From NCBI GenBank assembly GCA_043820105.1, contig JBDREC010000099.1, forward strand, positions 1-64,000: a stretch of 64,000 bases of DNA, in the 5' to 3' direction. The notes under the pieces were generated by a model. The model was not told where the DNA came from. It saw only the letters and a list, made by a program, of their open reading frames with translations, and did no database searches. This document shows, in pieces, positions 53,117 to 61,861 of the stretch. The DNA comes from JBDREC01 sp043820105 [NCBI: Pseudomonadota bacterium]. Lineage in GTDB: Bacteria; Bdellovibrionota_F; JAHFAK01. Each line of letters starts with the position of its first letter. The stretch's first letter is position 1. The translations under genes and the position numbers were made by a program.

Positions 53117-53602
53117 TCACTTAGGAAACTTTTCTCCGAGTTTTTGAGCTACAAATTTGGGGACGTAATATTGTACATTTCCCCAATTTCGTGCAATATC
53201 TTTCACCATGCTAGATGAAACAAAAATATTTTTGGGGTGTGTTAGTAAGAAAATGGATTCAACGTCTGGGTTTATGTTTTGATTTGCCATTCCTAGTTGT
53301 AGTTCAAATTCGAAATCTGTTGCAAGACGTAAACCTCTAATTATTGCTTTACAGTTGTGTGATTCTGCAAACTCAATTAAAAGTCCATCAACGGAATCAA
53401 CTGTAATGTTTGAGAATTCCTTTATTGATTGGGTACACATTTCTATTCTATCTTCTACAGAAAAAAGATAGCTTTTAGCTTGATTATTTCCAACACCTAT
53501 AATTATTTCATCAAAAAGCTTTAAGCCTCTTCTGATAATATCTATATGTCCATAGGTAATTGGATCAAAGCTTCCCGCATATACTGCTTTTGAAGGACTC
53601 AT
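53117..53602 (-). CDS. coaD: Phosphopantetheine adenylyltransferase
   Basis: 161 residues, normal length. Nucleotidyltransferase signatures: YAGSFDPITYGHIDII (T/HxGH motif near residue 8-22), and ISS-type loop VSSSMVKDIARNWGN near 135. It transfers AMP to 4'-phosphopantetheine, the fourth step of CoA synthesis. It starts 11 bases after the tolQ-like gene in the same direction, so they are probably co-transcribed. Confidence 0.96.
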   Translation of the reverse strand: MSPSKAVYAGSFDPITYGHIDIIRRGLKLFDEIIIGVGNNQAKSYLFSVEDRIEMCTQSIKEFSNITVDSVDGLLIEFAESHNCKAIIRGLRLATDFEFELQLGMANQNINPDVESIFLLTHPKNIFVSSSMVKDIARNWGNVQYYVPKFVAQKLGEKFPK

Positions 53603-53613
53603 GATAATCTCAC

Positions 53614-54342
53614 TTATTTCAAAAAGTGTCTTTTAATGATATTTAAAAAGTCATTTGCAAAATTATCCATTTCACTTGAAATGACTTTAATTTTATTGAT
53701 GAAGTAATTATAAAAAATAACGGCTGGAATTGCTGCAAATAAGCCAACAGCTGTTGCTATTAAAGCTTCAGAAATGCCTGGTGCAACTACAGCTAAGGAA
53801 GTGTCATGCGTTTGCCCAATATTGATAAATGAATTCATAATACCCCAGACCGTTCCAAACAAACCAATAAAAGGAGCAGAAGAGCCTGTTGTGGCTAAAA
53901 ATGAAATCATTTTTTCCATTGCTGTGATTTCTTGTGTAGTTGCTGATCTCAATGCTCTTTGAATATTATCAATTCCACCAAGTTTTACTCTTAAAGTGCC
54001 TTCCTCTCCATGTGGCAGATGGCTTCTTGTTGATGCATTTTTAATATTTATAAGTTCAATGTAACCAGCTTTAAATACTTCTCCAACTGGGCAGTTTTTA
54101 AATCTTTTGGCTGCATCATAAATTGTATCGAGTTTCTTGCTTTCCCAAAAAATATTCATGAATCTATTGGATTCGCGTTTTGCTTTTTTTAATAGTCTAT
54201 ATTTTGTGAGTATTATTGCCCAAGATAAAGTTGAAAAAATAATAAGCAATAAAAGAACCAGTTTTACAACCAATCCAGATTCCATTACAAGTTTGAAAAT
54301 ATCAGAACCTGAAGCAGCTGTTTGTAAAGCACTTATATCCAT
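53614..54342 (-). CDS. TolQ/ExbB-family proton channel protein
   Basis: The start is set at ATG 54342, which gives the family-like N-terminus MDISALQT; the open frame upstream to 54411 adds no known feature. 242 residues with three membrane helices (about 23-45, 140-165, 170-195). The large cytoplasmic loop contains ATTQEITAMEKMISFLATTGSSAPFIGLFGTVWGI and GISEALIATAVGLFAAIPAVIFYNYF, typical of MotA/TolQ/ExbB proteins. It would use the proton motive force to drive TolR/TolA or ExbD/TonB. No TolR/ExbD partner is next to it; it is followed by coaD instead. Confidence 0.88.
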   Translation of the reverse strand: MDISALQTAASGSDIFKLVMESGLVVKLVLLLLIIFSTLSWAIILTKYRLLKKAKRESNRFMNIFWESKKLDTIYDAAKRFKNCPVGEVFKAGYIELINIKNASTRSHLPHGEEGTLRVKLGGIDNIQRALRSATTQEITAMEKMISFLATTGSSAPFIGLFGTVWGIMNSFINIGQTHDTSLAVVAPGISEALIATAVGLFAAIPAVIFYNYFINKIKVISSEMDNFANDFLNIIKRHFLK

Positions 54343-54456
54343 TGGCACCTTTTTATTAAAAATTAAAATAAATTTAGAATAGTTATGTATTACAATGATA
54401 AAAATATGCAAGGTTAAAATATAAAAAATCTTGACTTTCAGAAGAGTAAAAAATTT

Positions 54457-54477
54457 ACTTACGACTTACGACTTATT
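54457..54477. repeat. Heptamer array ACTTACG upstream of lgt
   Basis: Three units, ACTTACG, ACTTACG and ACTTATT. It lies directly upstream of the lgt ribosome-binding site (AGGAG at 54480-54484). Confidence 0.65.
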
Positions 54478-54489
54478 ATAGGAGCTCTT

Positions 54490-55242
54490 ATGTATCCAGT
54501 TATTTTCCAGTGGGGAAAGATTACAATTGCTAGCTATGGAACCATGCTTGTGTGTGCTTTTCTGACTTGTTATTTTTTAACTAAATATGAGTTTAAAAGA
54601 CTAAATTTACCGGAAAAATTGGTTGAAGATCTTATTTTCTTTGCCATGATTGGTGGAATTGTTGGTTCAAAAATATATTTTTTATTTGAGAATTTTAAGG
54701 CTTTTTTAGATAATCCAATAAAAATGGCTTTTTCAACTTCAGGTTTTACGGCCTATGGTGGTTTTTTCCTTGCTGTAATGCTTTGTATTTATGCAATTAA
54801 AAAGGCAAAGGTTAAAATAATAACAGTCACTGATGCCGTTGCCCCAATGCTTGCTATTGGATATGGAATAGGGCGCATAGGCTGCCAATTAGCAGGCGAT
54901 GGCTGTTATGGCATTCCATCAAGTTTACCTTGGGCTATGGCATATCCAAATGGTGTTATTCCTACTTTACAGGCTGTTCATCCAACACCTGTTTATGAAA
55001 CTATTTATGGAATAACTCTATTTGCAGTTCTTTGGTTACTGAGAAAAAAAGATTTTAAACCTGGAAGACTTATCTCAATTTACTTGATTTTTACAGGCCT
55101 TGGAAGATTGCTAGTAGAATTTATTAGATTAAATGAAAAGGTGTTATTTGGTTTAACCGGAGCCCAGGTAATTGGCATTGTAGCCATTGTTTTTGGGATT
55201 TGGGGTGTATACAAGACACGAAAACAAAAAGTAAAAGCTTGA
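54490..55242 (+). CDS. lgt: Prolipoprotein diacylglyceryl transferase
   Basis: 250 residues, about seven membrane helices. Lgt signatures: ASYGTMLVCAFLTCYF in the first helix, DLIFFAMIGGIVGSKIYF, and the GRIGCQLAGDGCYG loop near residue 138 (a variant of the usual GRxGNFxNGE loop). HPTPVYETIYG and LVEFIR follow. It adds diacylglycerol to the lipobox Cys, and several lipoproteins with such boxes are encoded in this window. Confidence 0.92.
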   Translation: MYPVIFQWGKITIASYGTMLVCAFLTCYFLTKYEFKRLNLPEKLVEDLIFFAMIGGIVGSKIYFLFENFKAFLDNPIKMAFSTSGFTAYGGFFLAVMLCIYAIKKAKVKIITVTDAVAPMLAIGYGIGRIGCQLAGDGCYGIPSSLPWAMAYPNGVIPTLQAVHPTPVYETIYGITLFAVLWLLRKKDFKPGRLISIYLIFTGLGRLLVEFIRLNEKVLFGLTGAQVIGIVAIVFGIWGVYKTRKQKVKA

Positions 55243-55248
55243 AAGGTT

Positions 55249-56463
55249 TTATAACAGGTTTTTTAACGATGATTTTGCTTCATCAATTACTAGTTGAAGT
55301 TTTTCCGGGCAATTTTCAATAACTTCCATGTTTTTAGAGCAAATTGCCTTGCCAATATAGGATTCCATATCTAATAAATTGCAGATTCCTTCTTCCAGAT
55401 TGTTAATTTTATTTTTATTAATAGCACATTTTTCATTAAGGGCTACAAAGAGTTCCTTCCAGGTTGATATCATATTAAAATTTCCATTATTATCAAATTG
55501 ACAGTTTGTTTTTAAGAAACCCAATAATTCAGGATTGTTGCAAATATTATAAACAGAGTTATCAATAAAGTAAGAAATGATATTATAATCATACCAGAGA
55601 TTTTCTGGATTTATTGAGTTAAAATATTTGTTTTCAACTATGGCTTCCATATAAGCTATTTGGTCTTCCTCAAAATCAAGAGCTATTACCTTAAGGTTTG
55701 AGAAATCTTTAAATCCAGTAAAAGGATCTTCATTATCCAGGTTATTTTTTAGAATTAAGGAACCCTGGAGTAATGTATCTGTATGAGATTTTAATTCTAT
55801 TGTGCTTTTATAGCCATCGCCTTCAGAGCAGGAGATTAAATATTTACTAGAATAATCTTCGGAAGAATTGAGGACAAAATCGATTTTGTCAATAAAGCTA
55901 AACTTTTCTTCAAAGAGATTATTATACAATTTCATATTAATCTTTACTGCAAGTTCTTTTGCTTCTGTATCTGAAAGTTGAATCTGGGCTATGAGCATAT
56001 TGTTTTCATTGAAGTAAGAATATGTATCTATAAATCCATCAGTATTTATTTTAATTTCGATTTTCGAATCCTCTATCTTTTGATTTTCTTCCTTGTTTAT
56101 GGAGGCAATTAGCTGTTTTTCTAATTCTTCTAAACAAGACCTTATTATAATGATTTCATTTCCAAATATATTTTTGGGATTATTGTCAGAGGTTTCAGTA
56201 TCTGAACTTTCTACTTCATTGAAATGCTTATCCCAATCAGCAAGAAATTTAGTTAAGATATTGTTTTCTATGTCCTTGCTTTTATGTATAATAAGTTCGT
56301 TTTCTGTTATTTCTTCATCTTGATGGACTTGTGCTTGTTCTTTCGAATCTTCCCTTTGATAGCTATTGTCATTATAATAGTTAGCATCATTTTCGATTGA
56401 AGAATTTATACATGAAATAAAGGAAAATATAGCGAAAACCATGATAAGCAGATATCTTTTCAT
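55249..56463 (-). CDS. Lipoprotein of unknown function
   Basis: The start is ATG 56463, so the product begins MKRYLLIMVFAIFSFISC, a lipobox signal (Cys18); the open frame to 56505 is N-terminal to it. 404 residues. After the Cys is an Asn/Asp-rich stretch (NDANYYNDNSYQ), then a mixed helix/strand body with IEIKINTDGFIDTYSYFNE and STIELKSHTDTLLQGSLIL. It contains several Cys near the C-terminus. No family recognised. Convergent with lgt; the two stops are only a few bases apart. Confidence 0.6.
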   Translation of the reverse strand: MKRYLLIMVFAIFSFISCINSSIENDANYYNDNSYQREDSKEQAQVHQDEEITENELIIHKSKDIENNILTKFLADWDKHFNEVESSDTETSDNNPKNIFGNEIIIIRSCLEELEKQLIASINKEENQKIEDSKIEIKINTDGFIDTYSYFNENNMLIAQIQLSDTEAKELAVKINMKLYNNLFEEKFSFIDKIDFVLNSSEDYSSKYLISCSEGDGYKSTIELKSHTDTLLQGSLILKNNLDNEDPFTGFKDFSNLKVIALDFEEDQIAYMEAIVENKYFNSINPENLWYDYNIISYFIDNSVYNICNNPELLGFLKTNCQFDNNGNFNMISTWKELFVALNEKCAINKNKINNLEEGICNLLDMESYIGKAICSKNMEVIENCPEKLQLVIDEAKSSLKNLL

Positions 56464-56593
56464 TTTTACCCCAAACTTTAGAACTGAAAAACAGTTTAAA
56501 ATCAAACCATTATTACTAGTTGAAAAGTTTTTTGTGATTTATCTTCTATTTATGATTCTATCAAAGATTAGTTAAAATAGCAAATTGAAGCGT

Positions 56594-57988
56594 TTATTGT
56601 TTAAAGCTAGCTTCTTTTTTGAAAAGCGTTTGATCTTTTGCATAAACTAATGCTGTTTTTCTTGTGATTAGACCTTTTTTAATGAGATTTATTAAGGAAT
56701 GATCAAGTGTATGCATTCTATGTTTGCCACCTGTAATCATAGAATTACGAATTTGATCATAACTTTTTTGTCTTATTTGATGAGCAATTGCAGGTGTAAC
56801 AACTAAAACTTCTGTTGCTGCTATTCTTGATGTACCCTCTTTTGTGGGAAGCAATACCTGAGAAACGATTCCCCTTAAGACATCAGAGAGTTGAATTGAA
56901 ACCTGTGCTTGATGGTCACTTGGAAATATATCAATAATTCTGTTAATACTTGATACTGCATCAGTTGTATGCAAAGAGGTTAAGACAAGATGGCCTGTCT
57001 CAGCTGCTGTTAATGCAATAGCCATAGATTCAAGGTCTCTGATTTCACCTATTAAAATTACATCAACGTCCTGTCTTAGGGTGTGTTTTAATGCATTTTG
57101 GAAATTGTGAGAATCCAGTCCAATTTCTCTTTGCTTGATGATACTTTTATTTGAAGAATGTAAATATTCAATTGGATCTTCCAGGCTTGTAATAAGGCAT
57201 TTTCTTTCTTTGTTAATGAGGTCAATCATTGCTGCCAGGGTTGTACTTTTTCCGCTTCCTGTTGGTCCGGTAACAAGCACAATTCCATTTGGTTTTAAGG
57301 CCAGCTCTTCGAGTACAAGAGGAAGGCCAAGTTCTTTTATTGTTTTTACTTTTGATGTTATAAATCTGAATGCTGCACCCAGGCTTCCTTTTTCTTTATG
57401 CACATTAACTCTGAAGCGGCCAGTGTCATTAGAGTAAGAAATATCAAGTTCAAGGTCTTTTTCAAACTTTGCTCTTTGGTCTTTTGTGAGAAAACCAGTA
57501 ATTATTTCTTCAATTTCAGTTGCTTCAAATTTTTTTGTTTGAATAGGGACTAGTTCACCAAATACTCTCATATATGGATATTGTCCTGAAATAAGGTGAA
57601 CATCTGATGCATTTTTGCTAATAGCAGTTTGTAAGATTTTATCTAAATCTACAGTTTGTACATATTTCTTTATGAAATCTACATCTTCTTCTGAGATTTC
57701 AGTGAAATTAATTCCAAGGCCATATAATTTATTTTCTTTTATTTCCTCAATCCATACTATTTTACCTTTTGCTTCAAGGAATTCCTTGTGCCAAGGAATT
57801 TTAATTGTCATTTTTAGAACAGTAGATAATGGAATCGGCTTTGAAACATATAGAAAAATTCCACCTTCACTTAAGTTTTTTAATAAAGTTTCAGACTTTT
57901 GCTTGGATTGATTTTCTTCTGAACAGTATACAACTCTGAGTTTAGCTGGCACACGAGTATATTTTCTTCTATCAAGATAATTATCCAT
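56594..57988 (-). CDS. pilT: PilZ-PilT fusion, type IV pilus retraction ATPase
   Basis: 464 residues. The N-terminal PilZ domain (about 5-110) has the c-di-GMP-binding motifs RRKYTR (7-12) and NLSEGG (38-43). The PilT ATPase follows: Walker A GPTGSGKSTT (241-250), Asp box EDPIEY near 270, Walker B VILIGEIRD near 310, and His box GHLVLTSLHTTD near 332. PilT hexamers drive pilus retraction and twitching; most PilT proteins lack a PilZ domain. The PilZ part suggests direct control by c-di-GMP. The gene stands alone, without other pil genes. Confidence 0.9.
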   Translation of the reverse strand: MDNYLDRRKYTRVPAKLRVVYCSEENQSKQKSETLLKNLSEGGIFLYVSKPIPLSTVLKMTIKIPWHKEFLEAKGKIVWIEEIKENKLYGLGINFTEISEEDVDFIKKYVQTVDLDKILQTAISKNASDVHLISGQYPYMRVFGELVPIQTKKFEATEIEEIITGFLTKDQRAKFEKDLELDISYSNDTGRFRVNVHKEKGSLGAAFRFITSKVKTIKELGLPLVLEELALKPNGIVLVTGPTGSGKSTTLAAMIDLINKERKCLITSLEDPIEYLHSSNKSIIKQREIGLDSHNFQNALKHTLRQDVDVILIGEIRDLESMAIALTAAETGHLVLTSLHTTDAVSSINRIIDIFPSDHQAQVSIQLSDVLRGIVSQVLLPTKEGTSRIAATEVLVVTPAIAHQIRQKSYDQIRNSMITGGKHRMHTLDHSLINLIKKGLITRKTALVYAKDQTLFKKEASFKQ

Positions 57989-58120
57989 GTACTAATTATC
58001 TAAATAAAATATAGAGTTGTCAACATTTGATATTTTTAATCAAAATAAATTGCTATTGATATTTATAAATTTATGACATAAATTTTAATAAACTATGTAA
58101 TAAAGGTAAAAGATATTAAT

Positions 58121-59449
58121 TTGCGGCATATAATTATCATTTCTTTGCTATTTTTAATTTACTCAAGTTTTGCTCTATCTAAGCAACATACTATAGATGC
58201 TTTTATTTATACCACTACTTCTTATTACGATAATTATGATTTTTCATCAGTTGCTAGAACCAATGAATTTGTTCAATCTTTAGCTTTGAATTTTAAGAGC
58301 GATTTTTCCTTTAAAAAAAGGCATGTTTCTTTTTTGCTTACACCTACCTACAATTATTATTTTAAGGACAATTCTTATGATCCATCTTTAGGAGATACAA
58401 GTAGCCTTAATGGTTGGAAAAGACTTGGAAATATGGGAATAAATGGTTCTTTTCTTTACGATGAAAGTTTTTTTAAAAAAAGAATGATTTTTAATCTAAC
58501 AAACCGAGTTTCTTATGTGCCAAAGACAAAATATTTATCAAGTGAGGCACCTGGTGTTTTGCAAAATGAATTAGAAAATGAACCATTGGACCTTTTGTCC
58601 TTTAATGTCTCCCCCCAAATTGATTATTTAGTTAATAAGAAGCAAACAATTAAAGCTAATTGTAGTTATGCATACTCTCGGACATTGTTTATGAATTGGA
58701 GGAATTCTTTAATATCTTCCATTCCATCTCCTGATATTCATAACGCAAACGTTGGGCTAAATTTTACATTTTTTAATGAAAAATTTAGTATTGGACCAAA
58801 AGCATTCTTATCTTATTCAATAAATAATTATTATGAAGATGAACACTTAGAAAGCGATGTAAAGGGTACAAGAGCTTATAGTATAGCACTAAATTCATCC
58901 TATTTGTTTGGACAAAGTACAACTTTGAGTATGGCTCTAGGTACTGGCTTTGGGAATTCATATTTTTTTATTGATTCTGGTGAATGGAATAATTTTATTT
59001 CGTCCTCAGCTTCAATTAATTCCATGTTTTATAAAAAGGTCTTTAATTATAATGTAGGATATTCAAGAAATAGTTCCCAAATTTTAGGATTAGATGGTTT
59101 ATATCTTACGCAAGGAATTAGTGGAACCTTGAGACTAAACCAGGAAAGACTGCCTTTTATTGCTAAATATTTTTTTATGATACCAAAACTTTTTGCTTCT
59201 TACCAATTATCATCAGCTGGAGATGACAATGAGATTAAAGCTGCAACTTTTACAACTTCTAATGCAATTCCAATATTTGGGACTTTAGGTTTGATGCTTA
59301 ATTACTCATATTTAAGGCAATTCGCATCAACGGTTTCAGATGTTTTGCTGGATCCTGTTGACTCTCATACAGTTTATGTTGGATTATTTTATTTTTTTAA
59401 TATATACGGTGGAAAAAAAGCTACTGGATTATCGAGGTTACCATTTTAG
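58121..59449 (+). CDS. Outer-membrane beta-barrel protein, large
   Basis: 442 residues. The start is TTG 58121 (AAAGGTAAAAG upstream). A signal peptide (IIIISLLFLIYSSFALS) is followed by many short alternating strands, e.g. SFLLTPTYNYYFKDNSY-type repeats, NLTNRVSYVP and GISGTLRLNQ. The last strand ends in Phe after LSRLP. About 18 strands could be counted. It is four bases upstream of the SurA-N-like gene, with rimI following; the three form an operon. Transport or porin function is possible; no specific ligand is suggested. Confidence 0.6.
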   Translation: MRHIIIISLLFLIYSSFALSKQHTIDAFIYTTTSYYDNYDFSSVARTNEFVQSLALNFKSDFSFKKRHVSFLLTPTYNYYFKDNSYDPSLGDTSSLNGWKRLGNMGINGSFLYDESFFKKRMIFNLTNRVSYVPKTKYLSSEAPGVLQNELENEPLDLLSFNVSPQIDYLVNKKQTIKANCSYAYSRTLFMNWRNSLISSIPSPDIHNANVGLNFTFFNEKFSIGPKAFLSYSINNYYEDEHLESDVKGTRAYSIALNSSYLFGQSTTLSMALGTGFGNSYFFIDSGEWNNFISSSASINSMFYKKVFNYNVGYSRNSSQILGLDGLYLTQGISGTLRLNQERLPFIAKYFFMIPKLFASYQLSSAGDDNEIKAATFTTSNAIPIFGTLGLMLNYSYLRQFASTVSDVLLDPVDSHTVYVGLFYFFNIYGGKKATGLSRLPF

Positions 59450-59452
59450 TTT

Positions 59453-60073
59453 ATGATGAAAAAAGTATTAATAATATTTGTTATTTTTGTTTTTAATCTT
59501 TTTGGAAAAATAGAAAACAAGGGTTTATTGAAGATTAATGATAAAATTATAACTACTTATGATTTGAACATAAGTTATGTTCTTGATAAAATGTCTAAGG
59601 GAAATATACCTGCTTTATCTGAGCTAGATAAAGTAGATATGTTTAAGCAGCTTAAGCTTAATTTGGATTATTATTTGGTTTTTGAAGAATTAGAAAAACT
59701 TAAAATTACACAACCTGAGATAGCAGAAGAATGTACTCAAGCCTGGAATAAACTTGTTTTAGCTTTTGATTCAATTGAAAAACTTAGGTTCGGTTTGCTT
59801 AATTTGAACATAGATACTGTTGATCTTAAAAAAGCTTTTTTTAATACTGCTGCTGTTAATAGGTATCTTGAAAAAAGAATTCAAAGCCATGTTTCAGTTT
59901 CTGATGATGAAATTTTGTATTTCATTGAAAAAAGTAAAATTAAAGCTAAAGATATAACAAATGATGATAGAAAAAAAATAATCAAAGAGATAAAAAAACA
60001 AAAGAGTATGCAAAGATATAAGGAATATATTTCTTATTTAAATCGAAAAGCAAAGATAACTATTCTAAGATAA
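59453..60073 (+). CDS. SurA-N-like periplasmic chaperone without PPIase domain
   Basis: 206 residues. An N-terminal signal-type hydrophobic stretch (VLIIFVIFVFNLFG) precedes the pattern GLLKINDKIITTYDLN, helices rich in Leu/Lys, and SVSDDEILYFI near 150, as in the N-terminal chaperone region of SurA. A parvulin domain is absent. It lies directly after an outer-membrane barrel gene, so it may help that barrel through the periplasm. The assignment is by pattern and context. Confidence 0.55.
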   Translation: MMKKVLIIFVIFVFNLFGKIENKGLLKINDKIITTYDLNISYVLDKMSKGNIPALSELDKVDMFKQLKLNLDYYLVFEELEKLKITQPEIAEECTQAWNKLVLAFDSIEKLRFGLLNLNIDTVDLKKAFFNTAAVNRYLEKRIQSHVSVSDDEILYFIEKSKIKAKDITNDDRKKIIKEIKKQKSMQRYKEYISYLNRKAKITILR

Positions 60074-60525
60074 TGTTAAAATCAAAACTAAATAAAAAAA
60101 TAAGGCTCGCGAATATTAAATTTCTTGAAAAGATATATGAAATAGAAAAACTTTCTTTTTCTGATCCTTGGTTTTTAAATATTTTTAAGGCTATTTTCCA
60201 AAGCGAAAAAGAAATTGTTTATATTTTAGAAATAGCTGGTGAAGTAGCTGGTTTTATTGTTCTTTCATTTATACTAGATGAAGCTGAAATATATAATGTC
60301 GCGGTTCACCCGAGTTTTAGAAAAAGAGGATTAGGTCAAGCCCTCGTGGAGCATGCAATTTATCTGGCCAAAAAAAAATCATGCAAAGTTTGTTTTTTAG
60401 AAGTTCGAAAATCAAATAAGGCGGCACTAGATCTTTATATAAAACAAGGATTTAAGCTAGATACTTGTCGCAAAGCATATTATCCTGATGGAGAGGATGC
60501 TTTGCTAATGTCTAGGGTTTTATGA
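60073..60525 (+). CDS. rimI: GNAT-family N-acetyltransferase, RimI-like
   Basis: 150 residues. GNAT fold: VYILEIAGEVAGFIVLSF, the acetyl-CoA-binding loop HPSFRKRGLGQALVEHAI (Q/RxxGxG/A motif as RKRGLGQA near residue 80), and the C-terminal EVRKSNKAALDLYIKQGFK pattern typical of RimI. RimI acetylates the N-terminal alanine of ribosomal protein S18, though RimI-like proteins vary. ATG overlaps the preceding stop by one base (TAATG). Confidence 0.85.
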   Translation: MLKSKLNKKIRLANIKFLEKIYEIEKLSFSDPWFLNIFKAIFQSEKEIVYILEIAGEVAGFIVLSFILDEAEIYNVAVHPSFRKRGLGQALVEHAIYLAKKKSCKVCFLEVRKSNKAALDLYIKQGFKLDTCRKAYYPDGEDALLMSRVL

Positions 60526-60579
60526 TAGTTGGTAAGTTCATGTCAGTAATAAATATGTTAAAAATATTCTCCCCTTCAT

Positions 60580-60614
60580 TGAAAATTGAAAATTGATTGT
60601 TGATTATTGATTAT
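60580..60614. repeat. Heptamer array TGAAAAT/TGATTAT
   Basis: Five units, TGAAAAT, TGAAAAT, TGATTGT, TGATTAT and TGATTAT, between the convergent rimI and DUF362 stop codons. It shares the TGATTAT unit with the array at 46779. Confidence 0.85.
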
Positions 60615-60633
60615 TATTTACCCACAAAATCAC

Positions 60634-61740
60634 CTAATTATCAATATTCACTAAGTTATATTTCATAGACCCAAGTCCAATTTTTTCAGCGTATTCCAAT
60701 TGTTTTATCCAATTTGAATAAGGATAGATAGCTGAAATTTTATCTTCATTTTCATTGAAAGCTGATCTGAGTCTACTTGATTCCAGACCTTTTTGGGCAT
60801 TTACTAAATTACAACTTGCCATATCAATTGCAACAGGGTCATTAGACGCTAGGATTCCGATGTTTGAAACTATTGGGTTATCTGACCAATGCATGCAATC
60901 ACAGTCAGGTGTAATATCAATGAGAAAATTATAAAAAACCTTTTTATTTTTTTTCTTATTTAAAACAGCATAAGCTGTTTCAGCTATTTTTTCACCAACA
61001 ACTTCAGGGTTTTCGTTCCATTGTATTTCAAGAGCGTGTTCAGGGCAGTGTGCAATACACTCCGCGCAACCAACACATTTAGTAAAATCAAACTCTGGCA
61101 ACTTGTTTTTCAATTTTACTGCGTTTTCAGGACAAGAATTTGTGCAAATGCCACAAGCTATACAAGCATCTTCATTAAAAAGTTTAGGTTGAACACTTGC
61201 ATGCATCCTTTGTTTGCTTGCTCTTGATCCAAGACCCATGCCGACATTTTTAATTGCTCCTCCAAAGCCTGTTACCATGTGTAGTTTAAAATGAGATATT
61301 ACTGCCAGGCTTGAAGAATGTTGAACAGCGCTTGCTACATTAATTTCTTTAAAATGATTAAGATTAATTTCTTCTTTTACAATATCTTTTGATTCTATGC
61401 CATCTGCAATTATAATCGGTGCATTTACTGTGCTAAAAGAAAATCCATTCCTGATCGCGGATTCGATAAAATCAATTGGGTTGTCTCTTTGCCCTGTATA
61501 TAGTGTAGATGTGTCAGTTAGATATGGTTTTGAATTTTTGCTTTTTATTTTATCAACCAAAGTTCGGGCAAACATAGGCCTTATAAAAGATGTTCCACCT
61601 GGATGACCCATATGTAACTTGATTGCTACAATATCTCCAGGCTTGTAATCAATACTACACTTATCTATTAATGAGGCAAATTTTCTTAATAAACTTTTGT
61701 TTCCATGGCTTCTAGAGCTCGTAAAGTAAACATCTGACAT
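60634..61740 (-). CDS. DUF362 protein with two 4Fe-4S clusters
   Basis: 368 residues. The N-terminal DUF362 domain (about 1-180) has GDIVAIKLHMGHPGGTSFIRP and, near 165, MGLGSRASKQRMH. Two ferredoxin motifs follow: CIACGICTNSCP near 192 and CVGCAECIAHCP near 220. The family is widespread but its reaction is not known to me. Likely cytoplasmic redox protein. ATG 61740 has AAGGAGACC upstream. Monocistronic, divergent from the FadL-like gene. Confidence 0.85.
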   Translation of the reverse strand: MSDVYFTSSRSHGNKSLLRKFASLIDKCSIDYKPGDIVAIKLHMGHPGGTSFIRPMFARTLVDKIKSKNSKPYLTDTSTLYTGQRDNPIDFIESAIRNGFSFSTVNAPIIIADGIESKDIVKEEINLNHFKEINVASAVQHSSSLAVISHFKLHMVTGFGGAIKNVGMGLGSRASKQRMHASVQPKLFNEDACIACGICTNSCPENAVKLKNKLPEFDFTKCVGCAECIAHCPEHALEIQWNENPEVVGEKIAETAYAVLNKKKNKKVFYNFLIDITPDCDCMHWSDNPIVSNIGILASNDPVAIDMASCNLVNAQKGLESSRLRSAFNENEDKISAIYPYSNWIKQLEYAEKIGLGSMKYNLVNIDN

Positions 61741-61861
61741 TATGGTCTCCTTATTGTTGAAACTAATATTTCAAAAAAACAATATTATTACAATAAAAAA
61801 TTAGCTTTCAATTATTTTTATTTATTTGTAATATATTTCGAATGTAAGGAGGTTTTAAATT

